Below are positions 26,859 through 36,087 of a DNA stretch of 41,531 nt, in pieces; position 1 is the first letter of the stretch, and every line of letters begins with the position of its first letter. The DNA is from Ferruginibacter sp. (lineage in GTDB: Bacteria; Bacteroidota; Bacteroidia; Chitinophagales; Chitinophagaceae): positions 1 through 41,531 of the forward strand of contig JANXSR010000110.1 in NCBI GenBank assembly GCA_025352625.1. The letters run 5' to 3'. Below the pieces are notes generated by a model, which was given only the letters and a program-made list of their open reading frames with translations, was not told the DNA's origin and ran no database searches. The position numbers and the translations under genes were made by a program.

Positions 26859-27278
26859 ATGAAAAAAATAGCATGCATTGTACTTTCCATCATTTTATTA
26901 TCAGCCTGTAATAACAAAGCTAAAGAAGCTGCTGCTGAAAAGGAAGATTATCAGAAAGCAGCAGAAACTTTACTGGAAAAAGAAAAGAAAAACCCTATTT
27001 CTTTTTTAACAGTTAACAGTCACGATAAACATAATCTGCTTGGCCAAACGGTTATAAAGGGGAGTATAAATAATAAAGCTAAAGTATGTGCTTACAAAGA
27101 TGTGCAGTTAGAATTATCTTTTTTTAGCAAGACCGGCACTTTACTGGAAAAGGATAATGAAACTGTTTATGATAATATTGAACCTGGCAAATCTGCGGAT
27201 TTTAAGACAAAATATTTTGCACCCAAAGGAACTGATAGTGTTGCGATAAAAATATTGAGTGCTAAGATTAAGGAATAA
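26859..27278 (+). CDS. Small lipoprotein, possible FxLYD-type extracellular domain
   Basis: Lipobox ILLSACNN; VIKGSINNKAKVCAYKDVQLELSFFSKTGTLLEKDNETVYDNIEPGKSADFKTKY. Confidence 0.75.
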   Translation: MKKIACIVLSIILLSACNNKAKEAAAEKEDYQKAAETLLEKEKKNPISFLTVNSHDKHNLLGQTVIKGSINNKAKVCAYKDVQLELSFFSKTGTLLEKDNETVYDNIEPGKSADFKTKYFAPKGTDSVAIKILSAKIKE

Positions 27279-27310
27279 TTTCTTTGATAGGCACAAACGA
27301 TAAAATAGTA

Positions 27311-28945
27311 CTATTCAACAAATGCAAACGCATCTCCATCAAACAAACCTAAGTCACTCAATTTTAAATGAGGAATTACCAAAAGTGCCATAAAAGATAA
27401 AGTCATAAATGGTGCAATTAATGTTGAACCTAATTCTTCTTTTACCATTTTATCAATGGCTGTATAATTAGCCGCCACAGTGTACCCATTGGCATCGCTC
27501 ATTAAACCGGCAATAGGTAAACCTAATACCATATCATTACTTCCATTAAAAGAAGCTGCACTAATTCCCCCTTGTTCTTTAATTACCAAATTAACAGCCC
27601 TGCAAATACTTTCATCATCAACACCTACTGCAATTATATTATGGCTATCATGTGCTACCGTTGAAGCAATAGCGCCATGCCGAAGCCCAAAGTTTTTTAT
27701 GAATGATTTTGCAATAGGCCTATTATTGTAACGATTAACTACAACTATTTTTAAAACATCATTGATAACATCACTAACAATTTCGCCGTTTGCAATTTTT
27801 GGTTTAATACTTAATTTGTTAGTAATTAGCTGCCCTTCTAAAGCCTCAATGACCGATATTTTTTTTGTACCAATATCGGGAACTGAAAAATCACTGACTT
27901 TTTTTTCGGCACAATCAAACTGATTAATGAGCCGGGCTGTTTCTGTCTTTATTAATGATTTTCCATAGGTTGCAACCAATACTCCATCAACATAAGTTTG
28001 TAGTGTTTTAAAATTGGTAAGGTCTTCCACCACAATAAAATCTGCAGCATCGCCTGCTCTTAATAAACCAACATCCAATTTGTAGTGCAATATGGGATTT
28101 ATGCAGGCGGCTTGTAACACTTTAAAAATATTAATACCCTTTGCCACAGCTCTTTTACATAACAAATTAATATGCCCTTCTACCAAACTGTCCGGGTGTT
28201 TGTCATCGCAACAAAACATCATATTGTCTGCATGGTCATTCATTAAATCAATCAACGCTTCAAAATTTTTAGCAGCACTTCCTTCCCGTATTAAAATTTT
28301 CATGCCGTAGTTTAATTTATCCAATGCTTCTTCGGCAGTAAAACATTCATGATCGGTACTAATGCCTGCTGCAATGTATTTTTTTGCAACCTCGCCTCTT
28401 AATCCGGGGGCATGTCCATCAATGGGTTTGTTGTATTTTTTTGCTGCTGCAATTTTTTTCATCACTTCCTCATCTGCATGCAACACACCTGGAAAATTCA
28501 TCATTTCACTCAGGTATTTCACCTCTTCTTTTTGTAATAAAGCCTCAATATCTTCCGCATTCAATGTGGCACCGGCCGTCTCAAAAATTGTTGCAGGTAC
28601 ACAACTGGGTGCACCAAAGTTAAATTTAAAGGGAACTGTTTTTCCATTAGTAATCATAAACTCAACACCAGCCATGCCGCATACATTCGCTATTTCGTGA
28701 GGATCACTAACTGTTGCTACAGTACCATGCACAACGGCTAATCTGGCAAACTCAGCTGGCACTAACATTGAACTTTCGATATGTACATGACTGTCAATAA
28801 ATCCCGGCAGAATAAAATTTTCTTTGGCTTTGGCATTGGCAGTTTTTACAACCGCTGTTATTTTTCCATTGTCAATGAGCACTTCTCCATAAAAAATCGT
28901 TTTATTAAAAACATTTACTACATTACCTTTTATAGAAAATTGCAT
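27311..28945 (-). CDS. ade: Adenine deaminase
   Basis: [97 protein letters not shown]. Confidence 0.95.
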   Translation of the reverse strand: MQFSIKGNVVNVFNKTIFYGEVLIDNGKITAVVKTANAKAKENFILPGFIDSHVHIESSMLVPAEFARLAVVHGTVATVSDPHEIANVCGMAGVEFMITNGKTVPFKFNFGAPSCVPATIFETAGATLNAEDIEALLQKEEVKYLSEMMNFPGVLHADEEVMKKIAAAKKYNKPIDGHAPGLRGEVAKKYIAAGISTDHECFTAEEALDKLNYGMKILIREGSAAKNFEALIDLMNDHADNMMFCCDDKHPDSLVEGHINLLCKRAVAKGINIFKVLQAACINPILHYKLDVGLLRAGDAADFIVVEDLTNFKTLQTYVDGVLVATYGKSLIKTETARLINQFDCAEKKVSDFSVPDIGTKKISVIEALEGQLITNKLSIKPKIANGEIVSDVINDVLKIVVVNRYNNRPIAKSFIKNFGLRHGAIASTVAHDSHNIIAVGVDDESICRAVNLVIKEQGGISAASFNGSNDMVLGLPIAGLMSDANGYTVAANYTAIDKMVKEELGSTLIAPFMTLSFMALLVIPHLKLSDLGLFDGDAFAFVE

Positions 28946-29115
28946 ATGATTATTTTACCTTGAAAAGACCATTTTGAAACATAAAAATAAGCATAACAAG
29001 TTACTTTCATTTGCATGGTATAGTAACCATTGATAGTATGCTTTGTCCATTTATCAATTATGTTAGCAGTGGCATAATTTTAGTATATCTTTCAACTTTA
29101 TTTTAAACTGGTGAG

Positions 29116-29844
29116 ATGAAGAACCTGGTTTTGTTTGGCATATTTGTTTTGTTTTTGGTAGCAGTGCAATTTGCAAGCGGACAAACCGTAGATGAAATAA
29201 TTGAAAAGCATATAAGGCAAAGAGGCGGTTTTGATAAATTAGCCGCCATTAAAAGTATTTATATGGAAGGCATAATATCAATGTGGGGAAATGTGGAGCC
29301 GATAAAAATTTATAAAGAAAAAAATTCTTTGAATCCTGTGGGTTTTAATACCTTTTGGCAGATTGGAAATTTGGAATGCAATTCAACAGTTACAGATCAT
29401 TTCTTTTTAAATAACAAAATGGCAGATGATTTTGTAGCGACAATGCAAACAGATACAGAAGCGTCAATAAAAATTCAGAATAAGGCTAATCATGGATTTT
29501 CAGCCGTCTTGATTGGGAAGGAGGATGTAGAAGGTACCAATTGTAATCAAATCAAGCTTGTATCAAAGTCAGGGGATGAGATATTCTATTGGATTAGCTT
29601 ATCTGGTAATTTGTTAATTCAATCTTTAAGTAAAAGTAGTTTGGTTAATAACAATCAAAACGAAAGCCAATCAGAATTTCGTACCCGTTATACCAGTTAT
29701 AAACCAGTAGATGGAATTATGTTTGCTCATAGTATTTCAATGACTTTATTGGAAGAAAATGCTATGATTGAAATATGCTTTAATAAAGTTGAAATTAACA
29801 AACCAATAGAAATCAATTTTTTAAACCAATATAAACAATCTTAA
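29116..29844 (+). CDS. Secreted LolA/outer-membrane-lipoprotein-sorting-like protein (paralog 1)
   Basis: Signal peptide to ASGQ; QTVDEIIEKHIRQRGGFDKLAAIKSIYMEG; similar N-terminus to the next ORF. Confidence 0.7.
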   Translation: MKNLVLFGIFVLFLVAVQFASGQTVDEIIEKHIRQRGGFDKLAAIKSIYMEGIISMWGNVEPIKIYKEKNSLNPVGFNTFWQIGNLECNSTVTDHFFLNNKMADDFVATMQTDTEASIKIQNKANHGFSAVLIGKEDVEGTNCNQIKLVSKSGDEIFYWISLSGNLLIQSLSKSSLVNNNQNESQSEFRTRYTSYKPVDGIMFAHSISMTLLEENAMIEICFNKVEINKPIEINFLNQYKQS

Positions 29845-29854
29845 AAAAGTAGTC

Positions 29855-30565
29855 ATGAAAAAAGTACAAATGTGCCTTTTTGCTGTAGCAGCAATTATGA
29901 GTATTCATTCAGTTAAGGCTCAAACTGCAGATGAGGTAATTGATAAGTATGTAACAGCCCTCGGAGGCAAAGAAAAAATTCTTTCGCTTAAATCTGTAAA
30001 GAAAGTAGGTAGTCTTAATGTGCAGGGAATGGATGTAGGCGTAACAGTTACAAGGGTGCAGGGTGTTGGTTCTCGCAATGATATTTCTGTACCAGGTATG
30101 GGTGAAGGTTTTCAGGTTGTGAATCCAATAAAGGGATGGGATTTTATGCCCTTTATGGGACAGGCAAGCCCGGAGGAAGTTTCAGTTGATAAACTAAAAT
30201 CTTCTTTATCGCTGCTGGATATACAGGGTTTATTGGTTAATTACAAAGAAAAAGGTAGCCAGGTTGAAATGTCAGGTAAAGAAAAGGTTGAAAATACAGA
30301 ATGCTATAAATTAAAACTTACGGATAAACAAGGAGTAATTTCCACGCTTTTTATAGATTCCAAAAGCAATTACCTGGTTAAAAGTATCATTACAGCAAAA
30401 TCCTCCAATGGAGATATTAATACAGAACTTTCTTTTGGGGACTTTAAAAAGACAGAAGAAGGGTATATATTTCCTTTTTCTGAAGTAATGGAAAGAGGCA
30501 CAATAATATTTACTTCGATTGAAACAAATAAGCTGGTTGATGAAAAAATATTTACCGTGAATTAA
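29855..30565 (+). CDS. Secreted LolA-like protein (paralog 2)
   Basis: Signal peptide to VKAQ; QTADEVIDKYVTALGGKEKILSLKSVKKVGSL; KLKLTDKQGVISTLFIDSKSNYLVKSI. Confidence 0.75.
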   Translation: MKKVQMCLFAVAAIMSIHSVKAQTADEVIDKYVTALGGKEKILSLKSVKKVGSLNVQGMDVGVTVTRVQGVGSRNDISVPGMGEGFQVVNPIKGWDFMPFMGQASPEEVSVDKLKSSLSLLDIQGLLVNYKEKGSQVEMSGKEKVENTECYKLKLTDKQGVISTLFIDSKSNYLVKSIITAKSSNGDINTELSFGDFKKTEEGYIFPFSEVMERGTIIFTSIETNKLVDEKIFTVN

Positions 30566-30666
30566 AGTAAAAATTATTCAGTAATCTTAAGATAAACCTG
30601 ATCGAATTACTATAGATAATTTCGTGTTTTATAAATAATTCAGGCTAATTATTTCTACTTGTCTTT

Positions 30667-30706
30667 AAAAGGCCCCAACAGAAAATTTTATCTGTTGGGG
30701 CCTTTT
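30667..30706 (+). terminator. Strong rho-independent terminator after LolA-like pair
   Basis: Perfect 16-bp stem AAAAGGCCCCAACAGA / TCTGTTGGGGCCTTTT, 8-nt loop, continued T-tract. Confidence 0.93.
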
Positions 30707-30796
30707 TTTAGATAAACACCAAAAATATGCCCTTGTTTTATATTATGTATCTAACAAAGAGGCTAAAATTCAACATCATTTTATTGTAATCCTTCA

Positions 30797-30804
30797 TACC
30801 TTTG
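30797..30804 (+). promoter_or_regulatory. Candidate -7 element TACCTTTG for gapA
   Basis: Match to TAnnTTTG about 38 nt upstream of ATG 30842. Confidence 0.45.
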
Positions 30805-30841
30805 CAATGTTTCTAAAAAATCAAAAAAATCACCTTTAATT

Positions 30842-31852
30842 ATGAGTACAGTAAAAGTTGCCATCAACGGTTTCGGACGCATCGGCCGTTTGGTGTTTCG
30901 TCAAATCTACAACATGCAAGGCATTGATGTAGTAGCAATCAATGATTTAACCAGTCCAGCGGTATTAGCACATTTATTAAAGTATGATAGTGCACAAGGT
31001 CGTTTCGATCAGGAAGTTACTTCTACAGAGAATTCAATTATAGTAAATGGTCACGAAGTAAAAATATATGCACAAAAAGATCCTGCACAAATTCCATGGG
31101 GAAGCCATGGTGTTGATGTAGTGATTGAAAGCACAGGATTTTTCACCGATAAGGCAAAGGCAGAAGCACACATTGCTGCAGGTGCAAAAAAAGTAGTGAT
31201 CTCGGCACCGGCTACAGGCGATCTTAAAACAATTGTGTTTAATGTAAACCACGGTATTTTAGATGGTACAGAAACCATCATTAGCTGTGCAAGCTGCACC
31301 ACCAACTGTCTGGCGCCAATGGCAAAAGTATTGAATGATAAATTTGGTATCATCACCGGTATTATGAGCACCATTCATGCTTACACCAACGATCAGAATA
31401 CATTGGATGCACCACATCCAAAAGGAGATTTACGCAGGGCTCGTGCCGCTGCTGCCAACATCGTTCCAAACAGTACTGGTGCTGCAAAAGCAATTGGCTT
31501 GGTATTGCCTGAATTAAAAGGAAAATTAGATGGCGGTGCACAAAGGGTGCCTGTTATCACCGGTTCGGTTACAGAACTATATTCTATCTTAGAAAAAGAT
31601 GTAACTGCCGAAGAAGTAAATGCAGCCATGAAAGAAGCCAGCAACGAAAGTTTTGGCTACAATGTAGACGAAATTGTGAGCAGCGATGTAATCGGTATCA
31701 CCTTTGGTTCTTTGTTTGATTCAACACAAACAAAAGTGCAGAAAGTGGGCGACAAGCAACTGGTAAAAACTGTTAGCTGGTACGATAATGAAATGAGTTA
31801 TGTATCCCAGTTGGTAAGAACAGTAAATCATTTTGCGGGGTTGATTAAGTAG
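30842..31852 (+). CDS. gapA: Type I glyceraldehyde-3-phosphate dehydrogenase
   Basis: [16 protein letters not shown]; active site [33 protein letters not shown]. Confidence 0.98.
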   Translation: MSTVKVAINGFGRIGRLVFRQIYNMQGIDVVAINDLTSPAVLAHLLKYDSAQGRFDQEVTSTENSIIVNGHEVKIYAQKDPAQIPWGSHGVDVVIESTGFFTDKAKAEAHIAAGAKKVVISAPATGDLKTIVFNVNHGILDGTETIISCASCTTNCLAPMAKVLNDKFGIITGIMSTIHAYTNDQNTLDAPHPKGDLRRARAAAANIVPNSTGAAKAIGLVLPELKGKLDGGAQRVPVITGSVTELYSILEKDVTAEEVNAAMKEASNESFGYNVDEIVSSDVIGITFGSLFDSTQTKVQKVGDKQLVKTVSWYDNEMSYVSQLVRTVNHFAGLIK

Positions 31853-32004
31853 GTTTATTTTTGGTATGCCGGCAGAAGTTTTTCATGGTTCGCCGCGGCA
31901 GATTACTCCCTTGTAAGGTATACCTGTTTGGAACGCCTTTAAATCGCAACATTACAATTTTGAAGTTGCATTGTGCAGTTCTTTATGTAATAATATTATA
32001 AAAG

Positions 32005-32036
32005 CAAGGCTTTCAAATTTTTGAAAGCCTTGCTGA
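32005..32036 (+). terminator. Terminator-like hairpin after gapA
   Basis: Perfect 13-bp stem AGCAAGGCTTTCA / TGAAAGCCTTGCT, 6-nt loop, followed by gatttt. Confidence 0.8.
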
Positions 32037-32086
32037 TTTTATAACCTTTAAAATTAAGTTCTCCATCTGTTTCGGAGACATGCATC

Positions 32087-33298
32087 ATGAGTAAATTTTC
32101 AGACTTCAATTTCTTCGGCTATAAAGCCCTTGTACGTGTTGACTTTAATGTTCCGTTAGATGATAAATTTAATATCACCGATGATACAAGAATGACTGCT
32201 ACTATTCCAACTATTACAAGAATATTAAAAGATGGAGGTAGTGTTATTTTAATGAGTCATTTAGGAAGGCCAAAAGATGGTCCAACAGATAAATATTCAC
32301 TTAAACATTTAGTAAACCATTTGCATAAATTATTAAATGCTGATGGAGGAAACACAACAAAAGTTTTTTTCGCAGATAATTGTATTGGCGAACAAGCTAA
32401 CCTGACAGCATCTACATTAAGGGCCGGTGAAGTTTTACTTTTAGAGAATTTACGTTTTTATAAGGAAGAGGAAAAAGGTGATAAAGCCTTTGCAGAAAAA
32501 TTAAGTAAGCTTGGGGAGGTGTATGTAAACGATGCTTTTGGAACTGCCCACCGGGCACATGCTTCTACAGCAGTGATTGCTCAGTTTTTTGAACCAGATA
32601 AAAGAATGTTTGGGTTGTTAATGGAGAGCGAAGTGTTAAGTGCAGAAAAAGTATTGCATGAATCAGAAAAGCCATTTACCGCAATCATTGGAGGGGCAAA
32701 GGTCTCAGATAAAATCCTCATAATAGAAAATTTGCTGGAAAGAGCAACCGACATCATCATTGGAGGGGGAATGGCTTACACCTTTATTAAAGCAAGAGGC
32801 GGTAACATTGGAAATTCATTGCGCGAAAATGATCGCCTGGAAACAGCATTGGATATTTTAGAAAAAGCAAAACAAAAAAACGTAAGCATACATCTGCCCG
32901 AGACTTCTGTTATTGCAGATAAGTTTGCTGCTGATGCCAACACAAAAGATTGCCCAAGCGATCAGATTCCTGATGGATGGATGGGGTTGGACATTGGCCC
33001 GAAAGCCATTGGTATTTTTAGTGAGGTAATACGCAACTCTAAAACGATTTTGTGGAATGGCCCAATGGGTGTTTTTGAAATGGAAAAGTTTCAGAATGGA
33101 ACAAAATCAATAGCGCTTGCTGTGGCAGATGCAACTTCAAAAGGAGCATTTAGTTTGGTAGGTGGAGGAGATAGTGTGGCAGCAGTTAATCAATTTCATT
33201 TAGCTGAAAAAGTTAGTTATGTAAGTACAGGCGGCGGTGCTATGTTGGAATATTTTGAAGGTAAAGTATTGCCAGGCATAGCAGCAATAAAAGATTAG
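32087..33298 (+). CDS. pgk: Phosphoglycerate kinase
   Basis: [72 protein letters not shown]. Confidence 0.98.
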   Translation: MSKFSDFNFFGYKALVRVDFNVPLDDKFNITDDTRMTATIPTITRILKDGGSVILMSHLGRPKDGPTDKYSLKHLVNHLHKLLNADGGNTTKVFFADNCIGEQANLTASTLRAGEVLLLENLRFYKEEEKGDKAFAEKLSKLGEVYVNDAFGTAHRAHASTAVIAQFFEPDKRMFGLLMESEVLSAEKVLHESEKPFTAIIGGAKVSDKILIIENLLERATDIIIGGGMAYTFIKARGGNIGNSLRENDRLETALDILEKAKQKNVSIHLPETSVIADKFAADANTKDCPSDQIPDGWMGLDIGPKAIGIFSEVIRNSKTILWNGPMGVFEMEKFQNGTKSIALAVADATSKGAFSLVGGGDSVAAVNQFHLAEKVSYVSTGGGAMLEYFEGKVLPGIAAIKD

Positions 33299-33496
33299 TA
33301 ATTTAATTATAGAAATAATTCAATTAATTCACATATTCGCCATTCATATTCGTCCTTTAAAAAAAGAAAGAATGAACAGGTTATTTTTTCTAGAGAGTTA
33401 TTTTTTTGCAATCATTAATTTTATTTCGATGATAAATCTTTTTAATAACGGATAAAATATTATATTTAAACTCTTAATAATAAAAAACTTAACAAC

Positions 33497-34081
33497 ATGA
33501 AACGTCCCGGATTATTAATTGTATTAGCCATCGTGGTAATCGTTGGCTTTTTAGGATGCAACGGCTACAATGGTTTGGTAAAACAGGATGAGTCCGTAAA
33601 AAAGGCATGGAACAATGTGCAGACAGAATACCAGAACAGGTCTGATTTAGTAGGTAACTTAGTGAACACAGTGAAAGGTGCGGCGAATTTTGAGCAGAAG
33701 ACTTTGACTGATGTGGTGGAAGCCAGGGCTAAAGCAACCAGTGTAAATATCAATGCAGAAAATCTTACTCCTGAAAAAATAGCAGAGTTTCAGGCTGCTC
33801 AGGGCCAATTAAGTGGTTCATTAAGCCGTTTGTTGGCAACTGTAGAGGCTTATCCAACGCTAAAAGCAACAGAAAATTTTACCAAATTACAAGGTCAGTT
33901 GGAAGGGATTGAAAATGGCATCAAAAATTCACGTAAGGTTTTTAACGACGAGATTAACGTGTACAATACCAAAGTCCGTTCTTTCCCTATGAATATTTTG
34001 GGCGGACTTTTTGGCTTTAAACAGAAAGAAGGATTTAAAGCAGATGCCGGTGCAGAAAAAGCTCCTGAAGTAAAATTCTAA
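33497..34081 (+). CDS. LemA family protein (paralog 1, possible lipoprotein)
   Basis: GYNGLVKQDESVKKAWNNVQTEYQNRSDLVGNLVNTVKGAANFEQKTL; FGFKQKEGFKADAGAEKAPEVKF. Confidence 0.93.
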   Translation: MKRPGLLIVLAIVVIVGFLGCNGYNGLVKQDESVKKAWNNVQTEYQNRSDLVGNLVNTVKGAANFEQKTLTDVVEARAKATSVNINAENLTPEKIAEFQAAQGQLSGSLSRLLATVEAYPTLKATENFTKLQGQLEGIENGIKNSRKVFNDEINVYNTKVRSFPMNILGGLFGFKQKEGFKADAGAEKAPEVKF

Positions 34082-34087
34082 AACAGC

Positions 34088-34678
34088 ATGAACAATAAAC
34101 GCTGGTCAGGCTACATAATTGGCGGAATATTAATTCTGCTTGGTATCTTTTTGATGGTTACATATAATTCTTTGGTTAAAAAAGAAGAACAGGTAAAACT
34201 TCAATGGAATGAAGTGCAAAATTCCTATCAACGAAGAATTGATTTTATTCCTAATGTGGTAAATGTTGTAAAAGGACAGGCTGATTTTGAACAAACCACC
34301 CTTCAGCAACTGACAGAAGCAAGGGCCAAAGCTGCTGCAGTTACTGTTAGCGGGAACGAATTAACAGCTGATAAATTTAACCAGCAAACAGCAGCGCAGG
34401 ATGGATTGGCTGTAGCAACTAACAAGTTATTGGTAACGGTAGAAAAATATCCTGAACTAAAAGGAACAGCAGCTTTTAAAGGTTTACAAACACAATTGGA
34501 AGGAACGGAAAGAAGAATAAAAGTAGCCCGTAAAGATTTTAATGTTTCTATTGCAGATTATAATAGTTCAGTTAGAAGTTTTCCAACAAAAGTAGTCGCT
34601 GGTCTTTTTGGATTTAAACCAAGACAAGGATTTGAATCTGATGCCGGTGCTGATAAAAACGTAGAAATAAAATTTTAA
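34088..34678 (+). CDS. LemA family protein (paralog 2, TM-anchored)
   Basis: TYNSLVKKEEQVKLQWNEVQNSYQRRIDFIPNVVNVVKGQADFEQTTL. Confidence 0.93.
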   Translation: MNNKRWSGYIIGGILILLGIFLMVTYNSLVKKEEQVKLQWNEVQNSYQRRIDFIPNVVNVVKGQADFEQTTLQQLTEARAKAAAVTVSGNELTADKFNQQTAAQDGLAVATNKLLVTVEKYPELKGTAAFKGLQTQLEGTERRIKVARKDFNVSIADYNSSVRSFPTKVVAGLFGFKPRQGFESDAGADKNVEIKF

Positions 34679-34680
34679 TC

Positions 34681-35145
34681 GTGGGTATATTTTCTTTTTT
34701 ACATAAGCCAAAAGATTTTTTTTCTGTCAAAGATAAAGAGCAGATTGTGCAGGCTATCCGAAATGCAGAAAGAGAAACCAGTGGAGAAATAAGGGTGTAT
34801 GTAGAGAGCAGAAACCCTTTGGTGAATGTAATGGAACGGGCTGCTGAAATTTTCTTTAATTTAAAAATGCAGCAAACGGATGATCGTAATGCAGTGCTTT
34901 TATACATTGCAATGAAAGATAAAGAACTGGCATTGTTTGGTGATGAGGGCATTTATAAAAGGGTAGGCGCAGATTACTGGAACAATGAAGTGAAAAATAT
35001 GATTTCGCAATTCAGTAAAGAAAATATCAGTAATGGAATTGAACAATGTATTCAGCACATTGGCCAAACTTTAAATGAGAAGTTCCCTTATGACGCAACT
35101 ACAGATAGAAATGAATTGCCTGATGATATTGTATTTGGCAAATAA
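34681..35145 (+). CDS. TPM-domain protein without signal peptide, GTG start
   Basis: AIRNAERETSGEIRVYVESR, DRNAVLLYIAMKDKELALFGDEGIYKRVGADYW; GTG at 34681, 2 nt after the LemA stop. Confidence 0.85.
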   Translation: MGIFSFLHKPKDFFSVKDKEQIVQAIRNAERETSGEIRVYVESRNPLVNVMERAAEIFFNLKMQQTDDRNAVLLYIAMKDKELALFGDEGIYKRVGADYWNNEVKNMISQFSKENISNGIEQCIQHIGQTLNEKFPYDATTDRNELPDDIVFGK

Positions 35146-35218
35146 AAGAACCATCATTTTATTTAGTAGCAGCATACTTTAAGAAATAATAAAAACTTTC
35201 TTGCAGAAGAATAGGAAC

Positions 35219-36022
35219 ATGAAAAAATTCACCTCCATATTATTATTTGTTTTTGCGTCTTTTCTTGTTTTAGCACAACAAGGACAAAATTTCTCTATTG
35301 ATAAGGTAATTAGTACACCACCTAATCCACCAAAGCTGGTTAATGATTATGCTAACATTTTAACCCCCGATCAAAACCAGGCACTCGAGAGAAAACTCTA
35401 TCAGTTTGATGATACTACTTCTAACCAAATAACAGTGGTTATCGTACCACGTTTGGATGGCAAAGATATCGCAGATGTTGCAATAGAACTTGGAAGGTCA
35501 TGGGGCGTAGGTAACAAGAAGAGTAACAACGGTGTTGTACTATTGATCTCTGTTGAAGACAGGAAATTAAATATTTCACCTGGATATGGCCTTGAAAAAT
35601 CATTACCAGATTTAACCTGTCAGCAAATTATAGAAAATATAATTGTTCCCGATTTTAAAGGCAATGACTATTACGCAGGTATTGACCAGGGTACAGATGC
35701 CATTATACGAGCTACAAAAGGAGAGTTTAAAGCTCCGGAAAATTATAATAGAAAAGGTAAATCATCTGGTCTTGGCAGGATAATTTTCATAGTAATTATT
35801 ATAATAGTTTTTTTAGCCATCAGCTCAGGTGGCGGCGGAGGAGGAGGTTCTTTCATGAGTCGTCGTGGGGCTATGCCATTTATAATAGGTAATCTTCTCG
35901 GCGGTGGCGGTGGTAGTGGTGGCGGAGGATTTGGAGGAGGTGGCGGATCTTCAGGCGGTGGCGGATTTGGTGGATTTGGAGGCGGCAGTTTCGGAGGTGG
36001 TGGATCAAGTGGAAGTTGGTAA
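35219..36022 (+). CDS. Secreted/membrane TPM-domain protein with glycine-rich C-terminal tail
   Basis: Signal peptide; PPKLVNDYANILTPDQNQALERKLYQFDDTTSNQITVVIVPRLDGKDIADVAIELGRSWGVGNKKSNNGVVLLIS; TM helix then GGGGGGGSF..GGGFGGFGGGSFGGGGSSGSW. Confidence 0.92.
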   Translation: MKKFTSILLFVFASFLVLAQQGQNFSIDKVISTPPNPPKLVNDYANILTPDQNQALERKLYQFDDTTSNQITVVIVPRLDGKDIADVAIELGRSWGVGNKKSNNGVVLLISVEDRKLNISPGYGLEKSLPDLTCQQIIENIIVPDFKGNDYYAGIDQGTDAIIRATKGEFKAPENYNRKGKSSGLGRIIFIVIIIIVFLAISSGGGGGGGSFMSRRGAMPFIIGNLLGGGGGSGGGGFGGGGGSSGGGGFGGFGGGSFGGGGSSGSW

Positions 36023-36027
36023 TCAAA

Positions 36028-36078
36028 ATATTTAAATAAAAATCCCAACTATTAAGGTTGGGATTTTTATTTAAATAT
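36028..36078. terminator. Very long bidirectional terminator between convergent TPM and M1 aminopeptidase genes
   Basis: Perfect 22-bp stem (36028-36049 / 36057-36078) AAATTT-rich with GTTGGGATTTTT core, 7-nt loop. Confidence 0.93.
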
Positions 36079-36087
36079 CAAAGTCAA

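Noticed and set aside
35743-36048. Proline-rich antisense ORF (101 aa)
   Set aside because: Mirror image of the Gly-rich TPM tail; compositional artefact overlapping a well-supported CDS and terminator
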